From assembly GCA_963846585.1 (NCBI GenBank), contig CAWJWO010000018.1, positions 186,001 to 250,000 on the forward strand: a stretch of DNA of 64,000 bases, in the 5' to 3' direction. Origin of the DNA: JAAUTT01 sp963846585. GTDB lineage: Bacteria > Bacteroidota > Bacteroidia > Bacteroidales > JAAUTT01. Position 1 is the first letter of the stretch; each line of letters opens with the position of its first letter. This document shows, piece after piece, positions 26,753-35,562 of this stretch. Position numbers and translations under genes: made by a program. Under the pieces are notes generated by a model that saw only the letters and a program-made list of their open reading frames with translations, ran no database searches and was not told the origin of the DNA.

Positions 26753-28927
26753 TTAAAATAATATCTTAACAACATGTTTTCCACGTGGTAATTTAAGAGT
26801 AAACCTATCCTGGCTGTCAGAATAAATAGCAGGAGAACAGGCTGCATTATCAATATTGACACCTGAAGGTTTTTTATCTACTGTTATATAACAAGGTGCA
26901 ATATCATCAAAATAATTTAACTCAAACGAACCGGAAGAAAATTTTGCGGAAAGCAGTTCCCCTGTTATCATCAATAAATAAGGATTATTTAGATTAGTCG
27001 ATGCATTTGAAAATTCAAGATTATGGTCGCCTGATGGTACAATAATTTCTCCTTCATCCCTGGCAAACCATGGTTTTCCATCCAGTTTAACCTGAATTTC
27101 CTTATCGCCTGCACAAATCAAAACTGTATTAGGAGAAGTTACTTTCCAACAATTACCGGAGACTTCCGTTATTTTAGTGTCATGGGCCAGTACCGAACTC
27201 ATATTCCAAAAATCGTTCGGAAATATTGCATCTTCCGAATAAAATGTCGGACGGCTGTTGCTTAAATTCATATTATATGCTATCTGTCTTATTTCCTCAC
27301 CTGCAGGTTTTTCGGAAGGGAACCCCCCAAACCCCTTTTCATGACTGGCAACCACATTACAGTCGAAAACCAGTTCATTTTTAGCTTTCACGTATTTCCT
27401 GTAAAAACGGCCCATCTGATCGTACCGGCTTGGTGTTGTTCCCCAGCAATTGGAAGGATCCTCAACCTGTAGTGTCATATTATATTTGGCATAAAGTTTA
27501 AGGGCATTCTGAGTATCTTCTCCAATATTATCTGAGAGTTCAGGTGTTAAACTTACATCAATCACTGTAAGCATAAGTTCAAAATCTTTCTTCCTTGCTT
27601 TTACTGTGGAAAGATAATCCAGCATTTTTGTCTTTAACCGCATGCATAGGCCCTTACGGTAATCGGCAAATTTCCTCCAGCCGGCATGGTCGTATTCCCA
27701 GTAATGAGAACTTGCCGTGTCAAAAAGGTAATAAGGATCAAAACCTGCAAGTTTTTTGAATTCATCTCTCACAATTTGATTCATCGGAGTAAAATTTGGT
27801 GGATTATCCGGTCCTACAGGCGAGGGTTCAAAATAAAGTTCAGCAAGGTTTACTCCATCCCAATCGTGGTACATCAGCAATTTCTCAAACTCCTTGCATA
27901 CGGCCTTAAAACAATTACTGTCAGCGAGGTTCATTAGGAAACGCCAGTCTATATTACCATCCTTAAGATACGCTGTTTTTTCTCTCCACTGCGGATGGGC
28001 ATCCCAAAACTCCCTGCTGATCATAGGCGTTTCGAGCCAGCAACTGACAATAATTCCATTAGCATGGCAAGCCCTTATTAACTGTTCATATTTAGCACTA
28101 TCTTCGAGGTACCATCCCGAAGCATAAATCCTTTTAATCTTTCGCTGTCTCCAAAGAGTTGCCAACCTGTCATAACTTACGGAATCACTTTTCATAGCGT
28201 CGTCATAAAACATTTCTGACTCTCTTCGCTCTGCAAGTCGTTTTATTCCAAATACATTGCTTATTGTTTCAATAAGGTATGGGAACCGTGAATAACCTTT
28301 ATCAGTAATGGGATCAAAAAGTGCAGAATAATAAATAAAACTTCCTTTGCCCAGCTTGCCTTTTACTGCAACTGGCAAACCCAAAGAATCAGAAATACAC
28401 AAAGGAATAAGTTCGCTATTTGCACAGTCTATTGTTTGAACAACACCGGGAATTACCCAGTATAAAAGATTATCACGAAACTGAAGGTCACGTATTTTAG
28501 TTACTTTGATATTATTTTTCAGCAAATTAATGTGGAATACATCGGTTAATTTAGTAACACCATCAAATACGAGGTCTGTTCCAAGGTTTACCGCTTCTTT
28601 TATCCTGTCCCCCGCATCCTGGTTAAGTTGCTGGGCCGATTGACATGGAAGAATAATTAAATCAAAACCTGTCAGGTTAACATTATTTAAATTATCAGTT
28701 GTAACCTCTTTAAAGTCAAGGCCTGATATAAAAAGAGAATTTTTTAATGAAGCAACATCTTTCTGTTCACCGGGTTTTGCATTTACAATTGATGGGTCTA
28801 CAAATAAAATTTTAGCTATATGGTTTAGTCCCCGGGGTTTTGCACTTTCACCTTTAGAATAATTACAATCTGTAAATATAAGAGTGAATACGGCAAAACC
28901 TAAAATAAAAAAACGACTCATTTTCAA
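26753..28927 (-). CDS. Exported glycoside-hydrolase-like protein of unknown specificity
   Basis: 724 residues with a hydrophobic signal (MKMSRFFILGFAVFTLIFTDC); the Cys could be a lipid attachment site but the lipobox is weak. Residues about 35-235 look like a ThuA/glutamine-amidotransferase-type alpha-beta domain (FDLIILPCQSAQQLN). Residues about 245-600 resemble a TIM-barrel of putative glycosyl hydrolases (IKRIYASGWYLEDS, CHANGIIVSCWLETP, HDWDGVNLAELYFEP). A beta-rich tail follows. The Glu of NLAELYFEP is in a plausible catalytic position; that is inference. It stands alone between fabF and rnhB. Confidence 0.6.
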   Translation of the reverse strand: MKMSRFFILGFAVFTLIFTDCNYSKGESAKPRGLNHIAKILFVDPSIVNAKPGEQKDVASLKNSLFISGLDFKEVTTDNLNNVNLTGFDLIILPCQSAQQLNQDAGDRIKEAVNLGTDLVFDGVTKLTDVFHINLLKNNIKVTKIRDLQFRDNLLYWVIPGVVQTIDCANSELIPLCISDSLGLPVAVKGKLGKGSFIYYSALFDPITDKGYSRFPYLIETISNVFGIKRLAERRESEMFYDDAMKSDSVSYDRLATLWRQRKIKRIYASGWYLEDSAKYEQLIRACHANGIIVSCWLETPMISREFWDAHPQWREKTAYLKDGNIDWRFLMNLADSNCFKAVCKEFEKLLMYHDWDGVNLAELYFEPSPVGPDNPPNFTPMNQIVRDEFKKLAGFDPYYLFDTASSHYWEYDHAGWRKFADYRKGLCMRLKTKMLDYLSTVKARKKDFELMLTVIDVSLTPELSDNIGEDTQNALKLYAKYNMTLQVEDPSNCWGTTPSRYDQMGRFYRKYVKAKNELVFDCNVVASHEKGFGGFPSEKPAGEEIRQIAYNMNLSNSRPTFYSEDAIFPNDFWNMSSVLAHDTKITEVSGNCWKVTSPNTVLICAGDKEIQVKLDGKPWFARDEGEIIVPSGDHNLEFSNASTNLNNPYLLMITGELLSAKFSSGSFELNYFDDIAPCYITVDKKPSGVNIDNAACSPAIYSDSQDRFTLKLPRGKHVVKILF

Positions 28928-28929
28928 GT

Positions 28930-29079
28930 AATTTTAAAGTAAAAGTTGTAAATATACAAAATCTGCATTTGATAATTGAAAATGTGATAATTTGAAGATT
29001 TGAATATGTGCAGATTTGCAAATGTGAAGATGTAAGGATGTGCAAATGTGCAGATGATGACACTTCATCACCTCATCAC
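28930..29079. repeat. Word-repeat region (atgtgcaaat / cacctaat)
   Basis: Tandem variants of gatttgaa and tgtgcagat (about 28966-29057), then tcatcacct/aatcacct words (about 29067-29093) that run into the 3' end of rnhB. Similar words recur at 43615-43640, 53219-53260 and 62474-62590. Confidence 0.65.
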
Positions 29080-29664
29080 CTAATCACCTAATCCTAAATT
29101 AAACGACATCCTGTGATACGGAGAAACTCCATATTTTTTAATAGCCCTTCGATGATACAGTGTCGGGTAACCCTTATTTTTATTCCATCCATAAACCGGA
29201 AATTTTTCGTGAAGTGCATCCATATATTCGTCGCGATATGTTTTTGCCAGGATTGATGCTGCAGCTATAGAAAGATAAAGAGAATCGCCTTTTACTATAC
29301 ATTTATGCCCGATTTCTTTAAAGGAAATAAAAAAGTTACCGTCAATAATCAAAAAACCCGGTTCAGCCTTTAGCCGTTCTATGGCTTTGTGCATAGTATA
29401 TATTGAGGCTTTAAGAATGTTATGCTGATCTATGAAAAGGTTATCCGATTGTTCCACGGCCCAGGCAACAGCCGAAGTTTCAATTTCTTTCCTTAGAGCG
29501 AAACGTTGTTTGGCCGACAATTGTTTAGAATCGTTAAGCTCAGGATGAGTATAATCCTGCGGAAAAATAACAGCTGCCGCAAAAACCGGGCCGGCAAGGC
29601 AACCTCGCCCAGCTTCGTCACAACCTGCCTCGATATAGTCTGTTTGATAATAACTCTGTAACAT
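29080..29664 (-). CDS. rnhB: Ribonuclease HII
   Basis: Cleaves RNA in RNA-DNA hybrids. It has 194 residues. The signature AGCDEAGRGCLAGPVFAAA carries the first Asp-Glu pair. LIIDGN and KGDSLYLSIAAASILAKTYRDEYM carry the remaining acidic residues and the conserved Ser-rich helix. The C-terminal NKGYPTLYHRRAIKKYGVSPYHR is typical. The ATG abuts a 63-bp tandem array that fills the whole upstream gap, so any promoter must be inside that array. Confidence 0.95.
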   Translation of the reverse strand: MLQSYYQTDYIEAGCDEAGRGCLAGPVFAAAVIFPQDYTHPELNDSKQLSAKQRFALRKEIETSAVAWAVEQSDNLFIDQHNILKASIYTMHKAIERLKAEPGFLIIDGNFFISFKEIGHKCIVKGDSLYLSIAAASILAKTYRDEYMDALHEKFPVYGWNKNKGYPTLYHRRAIKKYGVSPYHRMSFNLGLGD

Positions 29665-29930
29665 TGATTATTAATTATCGGAATATTTTATCTTGGTTCC
29701 TGGCTCTTGGCTCTTGGTTCTGTTAATTGATTATTGATTATCGGAATATTTTATCTTGGTTCCTGGCTCTTGGCTCTTGGTTCTGTTAATTGATTATTGA
29801 TTATCGGAATATTTTATCTTGGTTCCTGGCTCTTGGCTCTTGGTTCTGTTAATTGATTATTGATTATCGGAATATTTTATCTTGGTTCCTGGCTCTTGGC
29901 TCTTGGTTCTGTTAATTGATTATTGATTAT
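29663..29930. repeat. 63-bp tandem repeat, about 4.25 copies
   Basis: The unit runs from ggttcctggctcttggctc through ttctgttaattgattattg to attatcggaatattttatct. Copies restart at 29701, 29764, 29827 and 29890 and look identical apart from one base in the partial first copy. Each unit contains the cttggct heptamers found in other intergenic arrays. It separates divergent rnhB and the flippase gene. Confidence 0.95.
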
Positions 29931-29937
29931 ATGAATG

Positions 29938-29966
29938 TTGTAACTAATCTTAAAAATTTACCTTTG
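29938..29966 (+). promoter_or_regulatory. Promoter of the flippase gene
   Basis: TTG at 29938-29940, an 18-bp spacer, and TACCTTTG at 29959-29966, a full TAnnTTTG match. Start of transcription near 29972, about 20 nt before the ATG. Confidence 0.6.
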
Positions 29967-29991
29967 TAAAATTAAGAAAAAACCAACCCTG

Positions 29992-31443
29992 ATGAATAAA
30001 AAATTTATCTCTAACCTGGTACTCCTTCTGGTTCTCAATCTTTTAATTAAGCCATTCTGGGTGTTTGGCATCGATCGCACAATACAAAATTTAATTGGTT
30101 CAACAGAATACGGACTATATTTTTCACTATTTAGTTTTTCCCTTATAATTAATATAATACTCGATTTTGGAGTTACCAATTTTAATAGCCGGAGCATTTC
30201 TCAAAATCCGGCGAAAATCAGCATTTTCTTTTTTAATATAGTAGCTTTAAAATTGATCCTTGCATTAATATATGTCGCAGTTGCATTTATTTTAGCCTCT
30301 GCCTTCGGGTATGAAAAACTGCAGATGCATATCCTTTTTCTGTTAGTTATAAATCAATTTCTTTCGTCAGTAATACTCTATTTACGGTCAAATATCAGCG
30401 GATTGCAGTTTTATACTACCGATAGCCTGCTATCGGTGCTCGACCGTTCAATTATGATTATAATGTGCAGCCTGGCCATTTGGGGAAATATCATGGGAAG
30501 AGTAATAACAATTATTGATTTTATACATATTCAGACGATATCATATTTAACAACCATACTAATTACATTGCTGATACTGCTTAAAAAAGCCCCTAAACTT
30601 GAATTTAAAATAAATATAAAAACTACATTTCAGATACTAAAGGATTGCATCCCTTATGCTGTTTTATTCTTTTTAATGTCGGTTTACAACAGAATCGACA
30701 GTGTTATGCTCGAAAGAATGTTGCCGGATGGAAAACTTCAGGCTGGTATTTATGCCCAATCTTTCCGTATACTCGATGCTTTTTCAATGTTTGCCATACT
30801 CTTTCCATCCCTCCTTTTACCAATGTTTTCAAGGTTGTTGGGCAATAAGGAAACTGTTGTTCCATTAATGCGATTGTCCTCAAGAATTATATTTGTTTGT
30901 GCAACCTCAGTTGCAATTGCATGTTCAGTTTTTAGCGGTCCGTTAATCTCTCTTCTTTACAAAGAAAATGTCCAATATTCATCAGGAGTTTTTTCGGTAT
31001 TGATTATTAGTTTTATACCTATTTCTATAAGTTATATTTTTGGAACTCTTTTAACAGCTAACGGGAGTTTAAAGCTTTTAAATTATATAGCTTTATCCGG
31101 CCTGATAATAAATTGTATTTTAAACTATTTATTGATACCTGTTTTTCAGGCTGTTGGTTCGGCCTGGGTCTGCCTGATAACTCAAAGTATAGTTGCTTTG
31201 ATTCAGCTGGCATTTTGTTACCGATCAAGCATTTTCAGTTTTCCAAAACCGGAATATGTAAAATATTTTGCCTTCATATTACTTGTATTATTAAGTATTG
31301 GTATAGTTTATATTATAAGGGTTCAATGGTTTTTTAAATTAACAGGGTTAAGTATCCTGATCCTTTTTGCCGGATTTTTTTCACAAATTCTTTCTATAAA
31401 ACAGTGTATAAGTTTTGTTAAGCTACAAGAATGGGACTTCTAA
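29992..31443 (+). CDS. Polysaccharide flippase (Wzx/MATE-like)
   Basis: Multi-pass inner-membrane protein of 483 residues with about 12-14 hydrophobic segments, matching the polysaccharide biosynthesis/oligosaccharide flippase family. Typical features are an N-terminal LLVLNLLIKPFWVFGIDR segment, FGVTNFNSRSISQNP after the second helix, and VYNRIDSVMLERMLPDG in the middle. It probably moves lipid-linked glycan units across the inner membrane. It is separated from rnhB by the 63-bp array and is not in an O-antigen cluster, though an acetyltransferase and a GT2 enzyme lie 8 kb downstream. Confidence 0.85.
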   Translation: MNKKFISNLVLLLVLNLLIKPFWVFGIDRTIQNLIGSTEYGLYFSLFSFSLIINIILDFGVTNFNSRSISQNPAKISIFFFNIVALKLILALIYVAVAFILASAFGYEKLQMHILFLLVINQFLSSVILYLRSNISGLQFYTTDSLLSVLDRSIMIIMCSLAIWGNIMGRVITIIDFIHIQTISYLTTILITLLILLKKAPKLEFKINIKTTFQILKDCIPYAVLFFLMSVYNRIDSVMLERMLPDGKLQAGIYAQSFRILDAFSMFAILFPSLLLPMFSRLLGNKETVVPLMRLSSRIIFVCATSVAIACSVFSGPLISLLYKENVQYSSGVFSVLIISFIPISISYIFGTLLTANGSLKLLNYIALSGLIINCILNYLLIPVFQAVGSAWVCLITQSIVALIQLAFCYRSSIFSFPKPEYVKYFAFILLVLLSIGIVYIIRVQWFFKLTGLSILILFAGFFSQILSIKQCISFVKLQEWDF

Positions 31444-31551
31444 GGCTGTATTGTTCATAAATTATTAATAACTTACTGCTGCATTAATTTAAATAGTGGT
31501 TCTAAAACCTGATCTTTATGTTCATTATGAGACTTTAATAAAATTGATAAA

Positions 31552-31758
31552 ATGAAGAGGAGGTATAACCGGACAGAAGATTTAAAACGAATAAATAGCA
31601 AAGTTATTAAGTTCAATAATAAAGAGTTAAATGCAATTGAGTATTATTGTAAAAAATACAGGATAAATAATAAATCGCGATTTATGCGTGAAACTATTAT
31701 CACTGCTATTCTTAAAAAATTTGACGATGATTACCCTACCCTCTGGGAAAGAATATAG
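31552..31758 (+). CDS. Small conserved basic protein, possible ribbon-helix-helix fold
   Basis: 68 residues, rich in Lys, Arg and Asn. KVIKFNNKELNAIEYYCKKY followed by NNKSRFMRETIITAILKKF fits a short strand plus two helices, as in Arc/CopG-type regulators. The C-terminus is DDDYPTLWERI. I recognise it as the kind of small protein conserved in Bacteroidota but can assign no function. It is followed by a long word-repeat gap. Confidence 0.6.
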   Translation: MKRRYNRTEDLKRINSKVIKFNNKELNAIEYYCKKYRINNKSRFMRETIITAILKKFDDDYPTLWERI

Positions 31759-32110
31759 TGCTTAGTGTTTAGTGCTTAGTGCTTAGTATTTCCGATTCAC
31801 AAGCCTTAGCGTCTTTTTTCTTCTGCCTTCAGATTTCTGTCTTCTGATTTCTGTCATCTGTCTTCCATTTTCTTTCTTCTCTCTTCTTTTAACTTTCGTC
31901 TTTCTATTTTTCACGTCCTTTCACTTTAAATTTTTTGTCGGTAATAAAGACCGATTCACCGAAAACAATTCATCAGAAAAATCTTTCTATACTAATTTTG
32001 GCACAATAATTGACAACGGAAAACATAACCTTATATGACAACAACAACTAACAACTACAACAACAACTAACAACTGACAACTGACAACTAACAACTAACA
32101 TCTATTTTTA
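31759..32110. repeat. Gap with heptamer words and the TonB-receptor promoter region
   Basis: tgcttag tandem words (about 31760-31788), cttctgtc words (about 31818-31880), tcacgtc words (about 31908-31925), a -7 element TAATTTTG at 31993-32000, then a leader almost wholly made of aactaac/caacaac words (about 32040-32100). No gene. Confidence 0.7.
31993..32000 (+). promoter_or_regulatory. -7 element TAATTTTG of the TonB-receptor operon
   Basis: Full TAnnTTTG match without a clear -33 TTG. It would give a leader of about 105 nt composed largely of aactaac repeats. Confidence 0.4.
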
Positions 32111-34462
32111 ATGGTTAAAATTATTATTACCGGCCTTATCGCAATTAATTTATTATCACAGTTTGCAGCAATGGCCGATGGTGAAAATAATCCGGGTAAA
32201 GTTACTGTAAGCGGTTATGTGAAAGATGCCGATAATGGTGAGGTTCTTGTAGGAGCTACCGTCTACATTAAAGAATTAAAATCCGGAACTGGCACTAACC
32301 AATATGGTTATTATTCAATTAGTTTGCCTAAAGCTACGTACACTATAAGTTTTTCATACGTTGGTTATACGATTATTAATAAAACCGTTACTCTTAATGC
32401 AAATACCAACTTAAATGTAGAACTTAAACCTGAGGAAAAGCAACTAGGTGAGGTTGAGGTTACAGCAGAGCGTCCCGACCAGAATATCAGGCAACCCGAA
32501 ATGAGTGTTAATAAGCTGGATATAAAAACTATCCGGCAAATACCTGCTTTAATGGGGGAGGTGGATATTATTAAAGCAATTCAGTTATTACCTGGAGTAT
32601 TGCCTACTGCTGAAGGCACCTCTGCCTTTAGTGTCAGAGGCGGAGGACCTGATCAAAATCTTATTAACCTGGACGAAGCTCCGGTTTATAATGCTTCACA
32701 TCTTCTGGGGTTCTTTTCCGTATTCAATAACGACGCCATTAGTGATGTAAAGCTTTATAAAGGAGATATGCCTCCCTATTACGGGGGAAGATTATCTTCA
32801 GTGCTTGATGTCAGAATGAAGGATGGCAATAATAAAAAATTTACTGTAACTGGTGGTATTGGACTTATTGACAGTAGGTTAACAATTGAAGGCCCTATCG
32901 GAAATGAAAATACTTCATTTCTTATTTCCGGCCGGAGAACTTATGCCGATATATTTTTCCCATTGCTTTCGGACACCAGTGTTAAGAAAAGTAAATTATA
33001 TTTTTACGATTTGAATTTTAAAATAAATCACCAGATTAATATTAATAACAGGATTTATTTATCAGCATATATGGGAAGGGATGATGCCGGGGAAAAAGGT
33101 CTTGCCGATTTTAACTACGGTAACTCCACAGTAACCTTACGCTGGAATCACTTGTTTTCACCTAAACTCTTTTCCAACCTGACGGCTTTTTACTCAAAAT
33201 ATGACTATGCCTTAAGCTTTCAGGCAGATTCCTTTTCGGATAAATGGAAATCTTCAATTAAAGATTTTGGGTTTAAACTTGATTTTAACTTTTACCCGAA
33301 CCCTAAGAATGAGATCAAGTTCGGTATTTGTTCAACCCTTCATAACCTTATACCTGCTGATGCTTCGCTGCAGAGTGGCTCCACGGTCCTTACCTACCCT
33401 TATCCTGAAAACAATGAACTGGAACATGCTGCATATATCAGCAATCAGCAAAATATAGGTGAAAAAATAACTATTAAATATGGAATCAGATATTCAGTTT
33501 TTCAAAATATAGGTCCCGGGACCATTTATGGTTTAAATTCAGCATATGAGGTTATAGATACAAGTATTTACAGGAGTGGCAAAATTTTTCATACATACCA
33601 GAATCTTGAGCCCCGAATAGGATTTGAATATAATATAGGTAATTCTTCATCTATAAAAGGAAGTTACTGCCGAACTGCACAGTATATGCAACTGGCAGCA
33701 AATGCAAACGGCAGTCTGCCTCTTTTCATTTGGTTTCCTGCTGACCCTAATATTAAACCACAGCTTGCCGACCAGTTTTCATTAGGATATTTCAGAAATT
33801 TCAGCAATAATTTAATTGAGACATCAGTTGAAACTTTTTATAAGAAAATGTACAATCTTATTGATTTTGTTGACAATGCAGATTTATTGCTAAATCAATA
33901 CCTTGATTCTACAATACGCTCAGGACATGGTTATTCGTATGGTATTGAACTTCTTGTCCGTAAAAATGAAGGTAAATTAACCGGTTGGATTAGTTATACT
34001 TATTCAAGAAGCATAAGGCAAATTTCAGGAATTAATTTTGGAAACCCTTATCCTTCACCCTTTGATAAACCTAATAGCATTAATGTTATATTAAATTATC
34101 AGATTTCAAAACGCACAAGTATTGCAGCAACTTTTGTTTATGCCACAGGGGCTCCATTTACAGGTCCCGTTGGATCATGGCCGTATAAAAACGGAGTGGA
34201 TGAGGAATATGGAACAAGAAATTCATCAAGGTTGCGTGATTATGACCGTCTTGATCTTGCTGCTACTATTAAAAATAAGGAACACCCGGGAAGAAAATGG
34301 CATGGGGAATGGGTATTTTCAATTTATAATGTCTATGCAAGACATAATGACTGGATAATAAATTTCACACCAGACAAAAATAATAATAATCTGATAAGCG
34401 CTGAAAGATATTATCTTCCGTTTGTATTCTTCCCAAGTATAACTTATAATTTTAATTTTTAA
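32111..34462 (+). CDS. TonB-dependent outer-membrane receptor
   Basis: 783 residues. A signal peptide (about 1-22) is followed by a carboxypeptidase-D regulatory-like domain (about 29-115, VSGYVKDADNGEVLVGATVYIKE), a plug domain (about 130-240, TSAFSVRGGGPDQNLINLDE) and a 22-strand-type barrel with aromatic end (FFPSITYNFNF). The DUF4249 lipoprotein gene follows after 12 bp. This receptor/DUF4249 pairing is a recurrent Bacteroidota arrangement whose substrate is unknown. No SusD gene is nearby. Confidence 0.9.
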   Translation: MVKIIITGLIAINLLSQFAAMADGENNPGKVTVSGYVKDADNGEVLVGATVYIKELKSGTGTNQYGYYSISLPKATYTISFSYVGYTIINKTVTLNANTNLNVELKPEEKQLGEVEVTAERPDQNIRQPEMSVNKLDIKTIRQIPALMGEVDIIKAIQLLPGVLPTAEGTSAFSVRGGGPDQNLINLDEAPVYNASHLLGFFSVFNNDAISDVKLYKGDMPPYYGGRLSSVLDVRMKDGNNKKFTVTGGIGLIDSRLTIEGPIGNENTSFLISGRRTYADIFFPLLSDTSVKKSKLYFYDLNFKINHQININNRIYLSAYMGRDDAGEKGLADFNYGNSTVTLRWNHLFSPKLFSNLTAFYSKYDYALSFQADSFSDKWKSSIKDFGFKLDFNFYPNPKNEIKFGICSTLHNLIPADASLQSGSTVLTYPYPENNELEHAAYISNQQNIGEKITIKYGIRYSVFQNIGPGTIYGLNSAYEVIDTSIYRSGKIFHTYQNLEPRIGFEYNIGNSSSIKGSYCRTAQYMQLAANANGSLPLFIWFPADPNIKPQLADQFSLGYFRNFSNNLIETSVETFYKKMYNLIDFVDNADLLLNQYLDSTIRSGHGYSYGIELLVRKNEGKLTGWISYTYSRSIRQISGINFGNPYPSPFDKPNSINVILNYQISKRTSIAATFVYATGAPFTGPVGSWPYKNGVDEEYGTRNSSRLRDYDRLDLAATIKNKEHPGRKWHGEWVFSIYNVYARHNDWIINFTPDKNNNNLISAERYYLPFVFFPSITYNFNF

Positions 34463-34474
34463 GTATATACAATA

Positions 34475-35356
34475 ATGAAAAGATTATTTAATAAAAACAG
34501 GTTATATATTATTTTGACAGGTATTGCAATATTTACAGGTTGTACCGAAAATGCAAACATTAATGATTATGTTAAAGGTTCTGATTTGGTTACTTTGTTA
34601 GTTGTGGATGCTGAAATTACGACTGATACTACTGCACATCACGTTATTCTTACTAAATCAGGTAATATAACCAATTCCGGGGAAATACAGGTATTTTCAA
34701 ATGCAAAAGTCTCAATCACAGATGGAATTAATACTTTTATCCTGCACGAAAATCCTAAGCAGCCTGGTACATACCTTACTGACAGTGATGTATATGGCAT
34801 ACCAGGGAGAACTTATACCTTAAATATTTCAAATGTTGATTTATATGGTGACGGAGGAAATGAAACATTTAAAGCTACCTCGGTAATGAAGAAAATTAAT
34901 CCTGTAGATTCAATGGCAATTGCATTTGCCAAATTTGGCAAATATAAAACATGGTTTATTGATATTTGGAGTAAGGATATCGGAAGCGGACTAAACTACT
35001 ACCTTCCGAAAGCATGGAAAAATGACACCCTTCTTACTGACAGCATTTACAAATACAGGCCCACTAACAATGAGAGTTTCATAGGCAAGGATTATGGCGG
35101 GCTGCCTGCGATAAATCTTAGTGAAAGGCTCACTGAAAATATACTTAGAAATGGTGACAGGGTAACCATGGAACTGGATGGAATTACAGTTGATTACTTT
35201 AATTTTATTGAAGATTTTATTGAACAGTCCACACCTAAAAATCCCCTCTTCAGCGGCCCATCAGCCAATGTCCCGACAAATATTTACCCTCAGAATGAGG
35301 CATTAGGCTTTTTTGCAGTTTATTCAATTCAAAGAAAAAGCCTTGTTTATAAATAG
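34475..35356 (+). CDS. DUF4249 family lipoprotein
   Basis: 293 residues with a lipoprotein signal: GIAIFTGCTENANINDY, lipid-attachment Cys near residue 24. The rest is beta-rich and matches the DUF4249 type (LVVDAEITTDTTAHHVILTK, VYGIPGRTYTLNIS, YYLPKAWKNDTL). It is coupled to the TonB-dependent receptor upstream and is probably its surface- or periplasm-facing partner. The final residues are followed directly by a tgcttag word array. Confidence 0.82.
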   Translation: MKRLFNKNRLYIILTGIAIFTGCTENANINDYVKGSDLVTLLVVDAEITTDTTAHHVILTKSGNITNSGEIQVFSNAKVSITDGINTFILHENPKQPGTYLTDSDVYGIPGRTYTLNISNVDLYGDGGNETFKATSVMKKINPVDSMAIAFAKFGKYKTWFIDIWSKDIGSGLNYYLPKAWKNDTLLTDSIYKYRPTNNESFIGKDYGGLPAINLSERLTENILRNGDRVTMELDGITVDYFNFIEDFIEQSTPKNPLFSGPSANVPTNIYPQNEALGFFAVYSIQRKSLVYK

Positions 35357-35562
35357 TGCCTGGTGCATAGTGCTTAGTGCTTAGTATCTATTACATAGTT
35401 GATAGTTGTTAGTTGTTGGATAATCAAAAGTTTATTCGTTTATGCATTTATGCGTTTATAAAGTTATAAGGTTTATTAGGTTTATATACCTTCATGTTTC
35501 ATGTCCTTTCACGTCCCACGTCTTCACGTCCAAGGTCTTGGTTCCTGGTTCTTGGTTCTAAT
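35357..35562. repeat. Word-repeat region between convergent DUF4249 gene and trpS
   Basis: tgcttag words, gttagttgt words, tttatgc/tataagg words, then tcacgtc words and ggttcctggttcttggttc. It sits between convergent genes, so it may act as a bidirectional terminator. Confidence 0.6.

Noticed and set aside
29663..29930. CRISPR-like array
   Set aside because: The repeats are contiguous 63-bp units with no spacers and no cas genes nearby; it is a plain tandem repeat.
32036..32105. Direct-repeat operator or phage att site
   Set aside because: The aactaac words occur in many unrelated gaps of the window, so there is no reason to see a locus-specific operator or attachment site.
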